A stretch of 61,427 bases of DNA from Acidobacteriota bacterium (GCA_003577145.1 QEUP01000023.1:1-61427), one strand, 5' to 3'. Shown: positions 50,112 to 59,307, numbered from the stretch's first letter. Program-made: numbers and translations. The notes: generated by a model from the sequence alone, not told the origin.

Positions 50112-52711
50112 AACCCGAACCCCTGCGCTTGGACCGCTTTCAGGAGGAGGCGATAGCCGCACTCGACGACGGCGCATCAGTTCTCGTCGCTGCGCCCACT
50201 GGGGCGGGGAAGACCCTCGTGGCCGAGCATGCCATCGAGATCGCGCTTCGCGAGCAGCGCAAGGCTTTCTACACGACTCCGATCAAGGCTCTTTCGAACC
50301 AGAAGTACGGCGATCTGGTTGGCCAGCACGGAGTGGAGAGCGTGGGCTTGCTCACGGGGGACAATGCCATACGAGGCGACGCGCCAGTCGTGGTCATGAC
50401 GACCGAAGTCCTGCGGAACATGATCTATTCGGAGTCGTCTCTGCTCAGCGGCCTGCTCTACGTGGTTCTCGATGAGGTCCACTACCTGCAAGACGCCTAC
50501 CGCGGTCCGGTCTGGGAGGAGGTCATCGTCCACTGTCCTGCTTCGGTGAAGCTCGTATGCCTTTCCGCGACCGTGTCGAATGCGACTGAGTTGGCAGATT
50601 GGCTCGGCGAGGTCCGGGGCGAGACGGCCACCATCCTCGAAACGCAACGACCCGTCGGCCTCACCAGCCTCTACCTGGTGGGTGACCGGTCACGGCCCGG
50701 GTATCACCTGCTCCCGATCCTGGTCGACGGAAGGCCCAATCCCGAGGGCCACCGATTCGACTCGCGCAACAGAGGGCACTCTCCCGGGAGGGGAAGACCG
50801 AGGCCGCGGTTCTTCAGCCCCCGGCGAGTGGCGACCGTGGAGCGTCTGGCCGAGGAGGCCATGCTTCCGGTCATCTACTTCATCTTCAGCCGCGCGGCGT
50901 GCGATGAGGCCATGCGGCGTTGTGTCGAGGAGGGCCTGCGACTCACCGACAGCGATGAACGGCTGAGAATCAGGGAGATCCTCACCGAACGAACCGACGG
51001 CCTGAGCGACTCAGACCTCGACTTCCTCGATTTCGACAGGTGGGCGGTCGGTATGGAGACGGGAGTTGCCGCCCATCACGCCGGCATGGTCCCGGCGTTC
51101 AAAGAAGCGGTGGAGCAGTGTTTCGCCGAAGGGCTCGTGAAGGTGGTCTTCGCGACCGAGACCCTGGCACTCGGCATCAACATGCCGGCGCGGGCCGTCG
51201 TCATCGAACGCTTGACCAAGTTCACCGGCGAGACGCACGAGTTCTTGACGCCGGGCCAGTACACCCAGCTGACGGGACGGGCAGGTCGCAGAGGAATCGA
51301 CTCGCATGGTTATGCGGTGGTGCTGTGGTCACCTTTTGTCGACTTCGGACGACTCGCCTCCCTGGTGGCCAGCCGCAGCTTTCCGCTCTCGTCGGCCTTC
51401 AGACCCAACTACAACATGGCTGCCAATCTCGTGCGCCGGTACGAGTCCGACGAGGCACACCACCTCTTGAACCAGTCCTTCGCCCAGTTCCAAGCCGACC
51501 GGTCCGTGGTTCGTCTGGAACGACGGGTCGAATCCCTCAAGCGGGAGATCTCGCTCCTCGAGGAGCAGCTGGGCAGGACCCCCGGCATCAGGCACTACCG
51601 CGAGTTGGTTGACGAACTGGAGCGGGAGCGCGTCCGTCGTCCCTCATCGCGGGCTTCGATCGAGCAGGCCGTGAGCGCACTCAAGCCGGGCGATGTCATC
51701 GGCATCACCGGAGAGCCAGCGGTTGAGCGCGCCGTCGTGCTGTCGGTCGCATATCGACGGCGTGGATCCATCAAGGTCCGTTGCGTGAACGGGGAGGCTC
51801 AGGTCATCCTCTACGACCTCGCGGACTTCCAAGCCCCCCCTGAAGTCCTGGCCCACGTCGATCTGCCGGTGCCCTTTCTGCCCCACGACGCTGCCTACCA
51901 GCACCAAGCGGCCGAGGTGCTGCGTCGCGCGCACGTCCGACCGCGGCGCACAGCTCCCGAGAGTGGTCACTACGAGCAGGCACTGGCCGCGGTGCAGTCG
52001 CACCCTGTTCATCGCCTACCGGGACGGGATCGCCTGCTCGCTGCTTTCGAGGATCTCGAGTCCAAACGGGGCCAGCTCGATGACCTGGAAAGGGTCATCG
52101 GCGGGCGGACAGATTCGCTGGCGCGCCGCTTCGATCGGGTTCTCGACCTGCTCGACGACTGGGGTTACGTTCAGGGCTGGTCGCTCACCCCGAGGGGAAC
52201 GGACCTGGCCCGCATCTACCACGAAGCTGATCTGGTGGTGGTCGAGGCCCTGGCGAGGGGAGTCCTCGACGATCTGGAACCCCCTGAACTTGCCGCGATC
52301 GTCTCGGGCCTGACGTACGAGCACCGTTCGCCGGTGCCGTCGGCGGACTGGCACCCGGAACACTCCCTCGCCAAACGGGCATCGGAGCTGGAGTCGATCG
52401 CCTCAGATCTGAATCGAGCAGAGAAGGCCCGTTCCCTGTCCGAGACGCGGCTCCCCGAATGGGGGTTCGCGGCCCAGGCGCGGGCCTGGGCCGCCGGCAG
52501 CGACCTCGATGTGATCCTGGAGGGCGATGACATCTCCGGCGGGGACTTCGTGCGCAACGTCAAACAGCTCATCGACCTGCTCCGCCAGATAGCGGAGTGC
52601 GCCCGTTCCCGTAGCACCGCCGGGGCTGCCGCGCGGGCGGCTGAAGCCCTGTTCCGGGGGGTGGTGGCAGCCTCCGCGGAACCTCGGCCCGAACCGGCCG
52701 GCCAGCGTTGA
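50108..52711 (+). CDS. helY: Ski2-like DEAD/DEVH-box RNA helicase HelY
   Basis: An 867-residue superfamily 2 helicase. Motif I is VAAPTGAGKTLVAEHA near residue 32. TTPIKALSNQKY is motif Ia, VVLDEVHYL the DEVH box near residue 120 and CLSATVSN motif III. VFATETLALGINMPARAVV and YTQLTGRAGRRGID are motifs V and VI near residue 385. The long C-terminal half fits the Ski2/Mtr4/Dob1 group. Likely handles RNA secondary structure in degradation or ribosome work; the bacterial HelY role is not well defined. Confidence 0.9.
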   Translation: MKPEPLRLDRFQEEAIAALDDGASVLVAAPTGAGKTLVAEHAIEIALREQRKAFYTTPIKALSNQKYGDLVGQHGVESVGLLTGDNAIRGDAPVVVMTTEVLRNMIYSESSLLSGLLYVVLDEVHYLQDAYRGPVWEEVIVHCPASVKLVCLSATVSNATELADWLGEVRGETATILETQRPVGLTSLYLVGDRSRPGYHLLPILVDGRPNPEGHRFDSRNRGHSPGRGRPRPRFFSPRRVATVERLAEEAMLPVIYFIFSRAACDEAMRRCVEEGLRLTDSDERLRIREILTERTDGLSDSDLDFLDFDRWAVGMETGVAAHHAGMVPAFKEAVEQCFAEGLVKVVFATETLALGINMPARAVVIERLTKFTGETHEFLTPGQYTQLTGRAGRRGIDSHGYAVVLWSPFVDFGRLASLVASRSFPLSSAFRPNYNMAANLVRRYESDEAHHLLNQSFAQFQADRSVVRLERRVESLKREISLLEEQLGRTPGIRHYRELVDELERERVRRPSSRASIEQAVSALKPGDVIGITGEPAVERAVVLSVAYRRRGSIKVRCVNGEAQVILYDLADFQAPPEVLAHVDLPVPFLPHDAAYQHQAAEVLRRAHVRPRRTAPESGHYEQALAAVQSHPVHRLPGRDRLLAAFEDLESKRGQLDDLERVIGGRTDSLARRFDRVLDLLDDWGYVQGWSLTPRGTDLARIYHEADLVVVEALARGVLDDLEPPELAAIVSGLTYEHRSPVPSADWHPEHSLAKRASELESIASDLNRAEKARSLSETRLPEWGFAAQARAWAAGSDLDVILEGDDISGGDFVRNVKQLIDLLRQIAECARSRSTAGAAARAAEALFRGVVAASAEPRPEPAGQR

Positions 52712-53319
52712 CCGTCGAGAAGGGCAAGGATTGGGGCCGGATCGCACCCCTTGCCGACGACGGTGTTGTCGTTCACCGGGATGCCGAGGCCCGCCAGGCC
52801 GTGGAGGCGGCGTTCCTCGCCTCCCTGCCACTGCCCTCCCTGGGCCTGGTCGGGGGGGACCTCGGCCGAACGCTGGGTTGCAGGGGTGACGAGGGCCGGC
52901 TGAGGTCACCAGCGGGGGTCACCCTCCCCATCGACCTCGGGGTGGTCTGCATGGACGGACAGGACCACTGCTTCCTCGCCCATCTCGTGGCACGTCGCCG
53001 GTGGTGGGGTGGGACCTTCCTCGTGGCGATGAACGCCGCGTGGTACCGAGACTGGTACCTCGGCCCGAGGGCTCACCCGAACGACGGGTTGCTGGACATC
53101 ACACGAGGGCGCCTGCCGTTGCGTGACCGCATCCAGGCCAGGAGCAGGCTGACCAGCGGCAGCCACCTTCCCCACCCGGGACTTCATACGGAGCGGGTAG
53201 AGAGGTCCTCTTACGAGCTCGACAGGCCGACGCCGATCTTCCTGGATGGCGAACCGGTGGGTAAGGCACGTCACCTCGAGCTCCGGGTGGTCCCGGACGC
53301 GCTCGAGGTCGTCGTCTGA
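52708..53319 (+). CDS. Truncated diacylglycerol-kinase-like protein
   Basis: 203 residues. The middle and C-terminal parts resemble the second domain of YegS/DgkB lipid kinases: FLVAMNAAWYRDWYLGPRAHPNDGLLDI near residue 107 matches the pattern N-x-x-Y-G-G-G-x-x-x-A-P-x-A-x-x-D-D-G-L-L-D, and PTPIFLDGEPVGKARHLELRV the pattern xxVDGE. The N-terminal nucleotide-binding domain with GGDGT is missing, and the Gly-rich part of the motif is lost. Probably a non-kinase derivative that binds lipid. TTG start overlapping helY (TTGA). Confidence 0.55.
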   Translation: MTVEKGKDWGRIAPLADDGVVVHRDAEARQAVEAAFLASLPLPSLGLVGGDLGRTLGCRGDEGRLRSPAGVTLPIDLGVVCMDGQDHCFLAHLVARRRWWGGTFLVAMNAAWYRDWYLGPRAHPNDGLLDITRGRLPLRDRIQARSRLTSGSHLPHPGLHTERVERSSYELDRPTPIFLDGEPVGKARHLELRVVPDALEVVV

Positions 53320-53430
53320 ACGGCGCTACGGCCGGGCCGTTTGGGCAAAGGCGGCAGGGTGGTATCGACGCCACCGGGACAGCACCTTCGCCGAAGGATG
53401 CCAGCGCGGGGCTCTTCCGGGCAGGAGGGC

Positions 53431-53436
53431 TACTCT
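53431..53436 (+). promoter_or_regulatory. -10 box TACTCT, leaderless start
   Basis: TACTCT ends seven bases before the ATG at 53444. Confidence 0.5.
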
Positions 53437-53443
53437 GACGAGC

Positions 53444-54637
53444 ATGCCAGGCGCAGATCCGGCCGCGTTGAAAGAGCGCGTGGTGAAAGCAGTCGACGAG
53501 CTGGCTGACCGGCTCATAGAGGTTTCCCACGAGATCCACTCACACCCCGAGCTCTGCTATGAGGAGCGCTTCGCTCACGACCTGCTCACCGATCTCCTGT
53601 GTCAGGCGGGTCTGGAGACCGAGCGTCACGCATACGACCTCGAAACAGCGTTCGTAGCCAGGGTGGGCGACACCGGCCCGGTGGTCGCCGTCATCTGTGA
53701 GTACGACGCCCTACCCGGGATAGGGCATGGCTGTGGCCACAACATCATCGCCGGCAGCGGCGTCGGAGCGGGGCTGGCCGCGGCATCGATCGCCGCAGAG
53801 GCCGGCGGGTCCGTCATCGTCATCGGCACACCGGCGGAGGAAGGCGGCGGGGGAAAGGCCAAGCTCATAGACCGAGGAGCATTTGCGGGCGTGGACGCCG
53901 CGATGATGGTTCATCCCGCCGGTGCCGACATGGTGTCGATGAACGGCATCGCCATCCAGCAGCTCGAAGTCGAGTACTTCGGTGAGGCAGCACATGCTGC
54001 GGCGTTTCCCCAGCATGGCAGGAACGCGCTCGACGCCGCGGTGCTCGGGTACATGAATGTTGCTGCCCTACGCCAGCACATCAGGCACGATGAGCGTGTA
54101 CACGGCATCTTCACGCGTGCGGGTGACAAACCCAACGTTGTACCGAGCCACACGTCCGCGCTCTGGTACGTCCGTGCGAGACGACTGAGCACGCTCGAAC
54201 CATTGAAGGATCGTGTCATCGCCTGCCTCGAAGCCGGTGCATCGGCGGCGGGCTGTGAGATGTCTCACAACTGGGCCGAGCCCGCCTATGCCGATCTGGT
54301 CAGCAATGAGACCATCGTTGCCAGGTATGCGGCCAACGCCGCGACTCTCGGTCGCCAGCTCGGCCGTCCCGATGCTGCCGCGGCGGTTGTCGGTAGCACG
54401 GACATGGGCAACCTGAGCTACGTGGTCCCTTCCATCCACCCGATGATCCAGGTCGCACCCCCGGAGGTAGTCATCCACACCCCGGCGTTCGCCCAGTATG
54501 CGGTATCGGCCTCGGGTGACCAGGCAGTGCTGGATGGCGCAAAGGCTCTGGCCATGACCGTCGTGGACCTCTGGACCGACAGAACCCTCCTGGACCGTGC
54601 ACGCAGCGAGTGGGCGGAGCGAGTGGGCGATGAGTGA
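53444..54637 (+). CDS. M20-family metallopeptidase/amidohydrolase (AbgB/AmhX-like)
   Basis: 397 residues. Metal-binding and catalytic features of the M20D amidohydrolases are present: HEIHSHPELCYEE near residue 29, CGHNIIAGSGVGAG near residue 102 and PAEEGGGGKAKLIDRGAF near residue 129. A dimerisation domain follows in the middle (VEYFGEAAHAAAFPQHGRNALDA). Family members cleave N-acyl or p-aminobenzoyl amino acids and dipeptides. The substrate is unknown. It overlaps the possible early start of the next gene. Confidence 0.88.
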   Translation: MPGADPAALKERVVKAVDELADRLIEVSHEIHSHPELCYEERFAHDLLTDLLCQAGLETERHAYDLETAFVARVGDTGPVVAVICEYDALPGIGHGCGHNIIAGSGVGAGLAAASIAAEAGGSVIVIGTPAEEGGGGKAKLIDRGAFAGVDAAMMVHPAGADMVSMNGIAIQQLEVEYFGEAAHAAAFPQHGRNALDAAVLGYMNVAALRQHIRHDERVHGIFTRAGDKPNVVPSHTSALWYVRARRLSTLEPLKDRVIACLEAGASAAGCEMSHNWAEPAYADLVSNETIVARYAANAATLGRQLGRPDAAAAVVGSTDMGNLSYVVPSIHPMIQVAPPEVVIHTPAFAQYAVSASGDQAVLDGAKALAMTVVDLWTDRTLLDRARSEWAERVGDE

Positions 54638-54645
54638 TCGGGGGC

Positions 54646-54651
54646 TAACCT
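54646..54651 (+). promoter_or_regulatory. -10 box TAACCT, leaderless start
   Basis: TAACCT ends eight bases before the GTG at 54660, which supports that start over the ATG at 54630 inside the preceding gene's end. Confidence 0.45.
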
Positions 54652-54659
54652 CGCCAAGC

Positions 54660-56273
54660 GTGAGCACTTACGTCGGGGAGGACTTCAGTACCGAAGAGGC
54701 AGACGTCCTCAGGCGGTACTTCACCAATCTCGACGGACCGGTGTTCGCCCTGGTGAACCTTCCGGAGGTGGTCAAGGGGGCCCTCTTCGCCCGCTACTCC
54801 CGGTCGGCCAAATCCTTGCGGAGGCTGTTCCTCGACGAGTTCGTCGGAGATCTCGACATCACCGGGGACTCGACCATCGACGCGACGATAGGTCTGCGAA
54901 GGGCCGAGGAGCTCTACGATCGGGTCTTCTTCGCCTACGGTGACGACTCGGTGGCCCAACTGGGTGGGGTTCACCTCGCTTGTGAGCAGGCCTCGAACGT
55001 GTTGACCAAGGTCCTCGAGTGGGGTCGACTGATGTCGTATCTCGAGCAGTCGACCAGGTACATCGCGTACGACGCTCGAATCGGAGGGCGTTACCGCTTC
55101 TACCGGGATGCGGAGATCCTCGCCTCAGCTCTGGGCGCGCGCTATGTCGGTGACATCGACAGGCTGTTCGATACCTACGCGGATCTCTTGCCGACAATGC
55201 AGGACTTCTTCCGGGTACGTCATCCCAAGGCACCCGACGACTCGGATTTCGTGTATCGCCAGGCGATCAGGGCCAAGGCGTTTGATTCGTTGCGCGGCAT
55301 CCTGCCCGCGGCGTCGCTCTCCAACGTCGGTATCTTCGGAACAGGACAGGGCTATGAGCATCTCCTGTTGCGCATGCGATCCCACCCGCTGCCAGAGGTG
55401 AGGCAGTACGCCGACCTCATGCTCACCGAGCTCCGCAAGGTCATGCCCTCGTTCCTCAAGCGGGTCGACCTGGCGGATCGTGGGGTCGTCTGGAGCGAGT
55501 ACCTCGGGTGTAACCGGGCAGCCATGGAGGACACCGCGGCAGCTCTGGTGGGGGAGGACAACGAGAGCTCATCGAGCCCGGCGGTCGAGTTGGTCGATTT
55601 CGACCCTGACGGTGAGCTCAAGATGGTCACTGCAATGCTCTATCCCTTCACCGACCAACCCGAGCATCGGTTGGAGGAGCGAGTCCGCGCCATGACGGTT
55701 GAGGAAAGGCTGCGGGTCGTGCGTGCGTACGTAGGTGAGCGCACCAATCGTCGCCACAAACCGGGACGGGCTCTCGAACGAACCTCCTACCGGTTCGATG
55801 TGCTGGCGGACTACGGAGCGTTTCGTGACCTGCAACGCCACAGGATGCTCACCATCGAATGGCAACCGCTGACGCCGCGGCACGGGTACACCCAACCCGC
55901 GGCGATAGCGAGCGCCGGCTGCGCGGGTGCTTTCGACGCGGCGATGGAGAGAAGTGCGACGTTGTTCGAGGTGCTTTCCGAGAGCTTCCCCGCCCAAGCC
56001 TCCTACGCTGTGTGTCTCGCCTACCGGATTCGTTTCGTGATGCAGATGAACGCCCGTGAGGCGATGCACCTCATCGAGCTGCGGACCTCGACCCAGGGAC
56101 ACCCTGCCTACCGACATGTGGGCCAAGAGATGCATCGGCTCATCGCGGAGAAGGCGGGACACAAGGCCATAGCCGAGATGATGAGCTTCGTCGACTACTC
56201 CTCGGAGCCCGAGCTGGAGCGGCTCCAGGCCGAGCGCCAGGCCGAGGTCCGGCGTCAAAGCCGAGCCCGTTGA
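54660..56273 (+). CDS. Tandem ThyX-like (flavin-dependent thymidylate synthase) protein
   Basis: A 537-residue protein with two ThyX-like halves, about twice the usual 220-260. Canonical ThyX has RHRxxSxNExSxRY. In the first half residues 121-134 read WGRLMSYLEQSTRY: the Ser, Glu, Ser, Arg and Tyr remain but the RH pair is lost. In the second half residues 393-395 are RHR, but the following MLTIEWQPLTP lacks the Ser/Arg part. The later MNAREAMHLIELR matches the ThyX substrate helix. Together one composite site could form. It may make dTMP or have another flavin chemistry. GTG 54660 chosen; ATG 54630 adds ten residues. Confidence 0.82.
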   Translation: MSTYVGEDFSTEEADVLRRYFTNLDGPVFALVNLPEVVKGALFARYSRSAKSLRRLFLDEFVGDLDITGDSTIDATIGLRRAEELYDRVFFAYGDDSVAQLGGVHLACEQASNVLTKVLEWGRLMSYLEQSTRYIAYDARIGGRYRFYRDAEILASALGARYVGDIDRLFDTYADLLPTMQDFFRVRHPKAPDDSDFVYRQAIRAKAFDSLRGILPAASLSNVGIFGTGQGYEHLLLRMRSHPLPEVRQYADLMLTELRKVMPSFLKRVDLADRGVVWSEYLGCNRAAMEDTAAALVGEDNESSSSPAVELVDFDPDGELKMVTAMLYPFTDQPEHRLEERVRAMTVEERLRVVRAYVGERTNRRHKPGRALERTSYRFDVLADYGAFRDLQRHRMLTIEWQPLTPRHGYTQPAAIASAGCAGAFDAAMERSATLFEVLSESFPAQASYAVCLAYRIRFVMQMNAREAMHLIELRTSTQGHPAYRHVGQEMHRLIAEKAGHKAIAEMMSFVDYSSEPELERLQAERQAEVRRQSRAR

Positions 56274-56364
56274 GCCGCTGCCTCCGGTCGCGCTCGCTGT
56301 GACCCGCGTTCGGCCCGAGAGTAGCTATGCTCCCCGCAGATACAACGCCAGGCACGAGGGACAG

Positions 56365-56904
56365 ATGGTTGACGACACCCCTGACGGGAAAGAGCCGGAG
56401 GAGGAGGACTTCGACGAGGACGCACTCGACGAGGACTTCGACGAGGACGCACTCGACGAGGACTTCGACGAGGACGCACTCGACGAGAAGGAGCTCGAGG
56501 AAGAGGACTTCGACGAGGACGTCCCCGATGATGACGAGACCGAGGGGGACGAAGCTGAGGAGGTCGCCGCTGCCCGGAAGAAGAAGCGAGTCAAGGGCAG
56601 CGAGGAAGAGGACGAGGAAGAGGAGGTCGATCCCGACGACGTCGAGGCCGACCTCGACACGATCCTGAAGGACCGGATCTCCGCGTCCGAGGACGAGGAC
56701 GAGGAAGAGGACGAGGAGCCCGAGGAGAGGGGCAGCGAAGCGGGTGGCTCGGTGGCCGCGAAGCGTGAGGGCGAGTTCACCTGTCCGCAGTGCTTCATGA
56801 TCGTCCACCCGCGTCAGTTCGGCCGTCGTGACAAGCCGATCTGCCCCCAGGGTGAAGAGGACTGCCCGGCAATCAGGATGGTCTTCGAGTCAGTGCGCAA
56901 GTAG
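56365..56904 (+). CDS. Acidic protein with C-terminal zinc ribbon (DUF4193-like)
   Basis: 179 residues. About 110 N-terminal residues are Asp/Glu-rich, including three exact copies of EDFDEDALD, broken by one basic patch (ARKKKRVKG). The C-terminal part EFTCPQCFMIVHPRQF...PICPQGEEDCP contains two Cys pairs and resembles the C-terminal ribbon of DUF4193, an acidic actinobacterial protein of unknown function. ATG with GAGG upstream. It could act as a nucleic-acid mimic or a polymerase-associated factor; that is speculation. Confidence 0.72.
   Translation: MVDDTPDGKEPEEEDFDEDALDEDFDEDALDEDFDEDALDEKELEEEDFDEDVPDDDETEGDEAEEVAAARKKKRVKGSEEEDEEEEVDPDDVEADLDTILKDRISASEDEDEEEDEEPEERGSEAGGSVAAKREGEFTCPQCFMIVHPRQFGRRDKPICPQGEEDCPAIRMVFESVRK
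56404..56484 (+). repeat. Three exact 27-bp coding repeats
   Basis: Three identical 27-base units at 56404-56430, 56431-56457 and 56458-56484, each encoding EDFDEDALD. Perfect identity including third positions indicates recent expansion. Confidence 0.95.
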
Positions 56905-56962
56905 CAGTATCACCGGATGTGACGGATTTCCTGATGGCGCCACCCTGAGGCATGATCGATAG

Positions 56963-57493
56963 GTGAGCCGAGACACGCATGAGCGTGCGGACTGCAACCC
57001 TCAGACGATCCTGGCCCGTCCGACTGCCCTCTTGACCGAGTTCCGGGGGGTGTTTCCGAGGTTCTACGATCGGGGCCGGGGTCAGGCTGCAGTCATCAGG
57101 ACAGCAGGAAGGTTCGCCGTCAAGCGGATCTCGACCTACGCCGAGAGGGGTCTCGCCACCTTCCAGTTGCCAGCGGTGCAACGGAACGGGCTGCACCTGC
57201 TGAGGCGCCGCAACAGCGACGCTGGGGGAGAAGTGCGACGGAGGGCGCAGCAACCCGAGTCCACCGGAGTTGCGACGCGGACCAAACCCCAAGCCACACC
57301 CCCGCGGGATACGGGTGGTGTCGACCCGGAGACGCTGGCCATCCATGACTATGACAGCCTTGCTGCTTCCCAGGTTGTCGCCAGGCTCAACGGCCTGGAG
57401 GCTGACCAGCTCGAGGCGGTGAGGCGCTACGAAAACGCAACGCGGGGCCGGAAGACGATCCTCAACAAGATCGCCCAACTCCAGCGACCCTGA
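56963..57493 (+). CDS. Protein with C-terminal DUF8129-like domain
   Basis: 176 residues from a GTG. The C-terminal 50 residues (LAIHDYDSLAASQVVARLNGL ... VRRYENATRGRKTILNKIAQL) match a short helical domain common in actinobacteria at the end of otherwise variable proteins (DUF8129 pattern). The middle is low complexity. The N-terminal 80 residues are not recognised, and the true start could be further in. Not membrane bound. Confidence 0.65.
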   Translation: MSRDTHERADCNPQTILARPTALLTEFRGVFPRFYDRGRGQAAVIRTAGRFAVKRISTYAERGLATFQLPAVQRNGLHLLRRRNSDAGGEVRRRAQQPESTGVATRTKPQATPPRDTGGVDPETLAIHDYDSLAASQVVARLNGLEADQLEAVRRYENATRGRKTILNKIAQLQRP

Positions 57494-57522
57494 GCGTCGG
57501 TGAGGCTGGAGTTGTCGCAGGG

Positions 57523-58011
57523 ATGATAGAAGCGGCACGTCCAGCAATGATCCATGAGCTGGATCAGATCGTCGAACTGATCCAGCTCGCCTACCGCGAG
57601 GCTGCCTCCGCGCGAGGTGGGCCGGTGTTCCTTCGTCGTGAGGCCAGGCCATTGCCACCGGAGGACGGGCTCGAAGACCTCCTGGACTCCGAGGACAGCG
57701 CGGTCATGGTCGGGACGATCGACAACGCCATCGTCGGGTACGGCGTGGTGGCGGTCGAGACGCTTCGCGACGGCGGAAGACTGGCTGTCGTCGAGGACAT
57801 CTACGTTCGACAGGAGGCCCGCGAGGTCGGAGTCGGGCAAGCGCTCTTGGCGGCTCTGGCCGACTGGAGTCGCGATCAGGGATGCTTCGCCATCGACGCC
57901 CTGGTGCTCCCGGGGGACCGGGCCAGCAAGAACTTCTTCGAGGGACAGGGGATGACAACACGTGCTCTGGTCGTCCACCGGGCTCTCGACTCCATGGGCG
58001 AAGGCGCGTGA
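57523..58011 (+). CDS. GNAT-family N-acetyltransferase
   Basis: 162 residues with the GNAT fold. Strand 4 and the acetyl-CoA loop are seen in [27 protein letters not shown] (the R/Q-x-x-G-x-G/A motif is REVGVGQA), and the C-terminal [22 protein letters not shown] has the usual N-x-x-x-F-x-x-x-G-F pattern. The target is unknown. The next gene overlaps by four bases. Confidence 0.85.
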   Translation: MIEAARPAMIHELDQIVELIQLAYREAASARGGPVFLRREARPLPPEDGLEDLLDSEDSAVMVGTIDNAIVGYGVVAVETLRDGGRLAVVEDIYVRQEAREVGVGQALLAALADWSRDQGCFAIDALVLPGDRASKNFFEGQGMTTRALVVHRALDSMGEGA

Positions 58012-58424
58012 CGGATTCGACAACCCGGCCCGAGCTTTGCGTGGGTGCCGTCGTGGTCGATGACGACAGCTTGCTGCTCGTGCGCCGTGGAGAGGGCCCA
58101 GGTGCCGGCGAATGGTCGGTGCCCGGTGGCCGGGTCGAGTGCGGAGAATCACTTGCAGAGGCCGTGGTTCGTGAGTTGCGAGAAGAGACCGGACTCGAAG
58201 GGGTCTGCGGGGAGCTCATCGGATGGGTCGAGCGCATCGACGAGAGCCACCACTTCGTGATACTGGACTTCGAGGTGACCCTTCTTGACACAAGGGATCC
58301 GGCTGCCGGAGATGACGCCGCCGAGGCTTGTTGGATACCGGTGAGTGAGGTCGCAGAGCAACGGCTGGTGGAGGGCTTGGCGGAGTTCCTCCATGAGCAC
58401 GGTGTGATCGACACGATCACCTGA
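58008..58424 (+). CDS. NUDIX hydrolase
   Basis: 138 residues. The NUDIX box [26 protein letters not shown] fits GX5EX7REUXEEXGU exactly, and [30 protein letters not shown] is the usual lead-in. Members hydrolyse nucleoside diphosphates linked to other groups, such as ADP-ribose or damaged nucleotides. GTG start overlapping the acetyltransferase (GTGA). Confidence 0.93.
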   Translation: MTDSTTRPELCVGAVVVDDDSLLLVRRGEGPGAGEWSVPGGRVECGESLAEAVVRELREETGLEGVCGELIGWVERIDESHHFVILDFEVTLLDTRDPAAGDDAAEACWIPVSEVAEQRLVEGLAEFLHEHGVIDTIT

Positions 58425-58469
58425 GCGCAGGAAGCACGTCCGGGTGCCGCGATGACCTGAGGATCAGGG

Positions 58470-59234
58470 TCAGGAGGCTGTCCAGTTGGGCTCGCGCTTC
58501 TCTATGAAGGCGGTCAGACCTTCGGTGAAGTCCGTCGTTCCCATCAGCGTCGCCATCGCTCCGCCCGACAGCCTGATCCCCTCGGCGTCGTCCTGAATGC
58601 CGCGCAGCTCGCGTAGCAGCCTCAACGACTCCCGAACCGCGAGGGGCGCGTTGGCGCAGATCCGCTCAGCCAAACGCCGCGCTGTGTCAAGCGCGGCACC
58701 CGGCTCGCACAGCTCGTTGACCATTCCCAGCTCATAGGCACGCTCAGCAGAGATCGGATCGCCGGTGATGGCCAACTCTGTTGCGATGTTGCGGGGAAGA
58801 ACGCGCTCGAGTCGGAACAGGCCCCCTGCGGCTGCGACCAGGGAGCGCTTCACCTCGGGGATACCGAACCGTCCGTCGGTTGAGGCGACGACGAGGTCGC
58901 ATGAGAGCACGATCTCAGTACCGCCGGCCAACGCGGGACCGTCACACGCGGCGATCAACGGCTTGGTGCGCTCTCGCAGGACGATTCCAGCAAAGCCACC
59001 GCGCTCGGTCGACAGGGCAAGGGCATTCCCCGAGTTGATCTCCTTGAGGTCTGCCCCGGCGCAGAAGACGGGACCAGCTCCGGTGAGGATGCCGACCCAA
59101 ACCTCGTTGTCGTTCTCGAGCTCGTCGATGGCCGCCTCCATGCCCTGAGCCACGGCTCCGTTGACGGCGTTGCGTGCGTCCGGCCTGTTGATGGTCAGGA
59201 CCGCCAGGTTGCCCTGCTTTTCGTATTCGACCAT
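58470..59234 (-). CDS. Enoyl-CoA hydratase/isomerase family protein
   Basis: A 254-residue crotonase-fold enzyme. The acyl-CoA site is formed by RPDARNAVNGAVAQGM and GAGPVFCAGADLKEI. The oxyanion loop is in ACDGPALAGGTEIVLSCDLVVAS, and GRFGIPEVKRSL carries the catalytic Glu position of the hydratases. The ATG at 59234 is seven bases downstream of a TATGGT box. It converges on the NUDIX gene (45-base gap). Exact reaction not determinable. Confidence 0.88.
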   Translation of the reverse strand: MVEYEKQGNLAVLTINRPDARNAVNGAVAQGMEAAIDELENDNEVWVGILTGAGPVFCAGADLKEINSGNALALSTERGGFAGIVLRERTKPLIAACDGPALAGGTEIVLSCDLVVASTDGRFGIPEVKRSLVAAAGGLFRLERVLPRNIATELAITGDPISAERAYELGMVNELCEPGAALDTARRLAERICANAPLAVRESLRLLRELRGIQDDAEGIRLSGGAMATLMGTTDFTEGLTAFIEKREPNWTAS

Positions 59235-59241
59235 GCGGGGC

Positions 59242-59247
59242 ACCATA
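59242..59247 (-). promoter_or_regulatory. -10 box TATGGT, leaderless start
   Basis: On the minus strand TATGGT ends seven bases before the ATG at 59234, with no ribosome binding site. Confidence 0.5.
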
Positions 59248-59307
59248 GTGCTGCGGCTGTCGTCGTCTGCAACCGGCTTGGAGTGTCTTGCTGAGGGCGG
59301 CGCTCCA

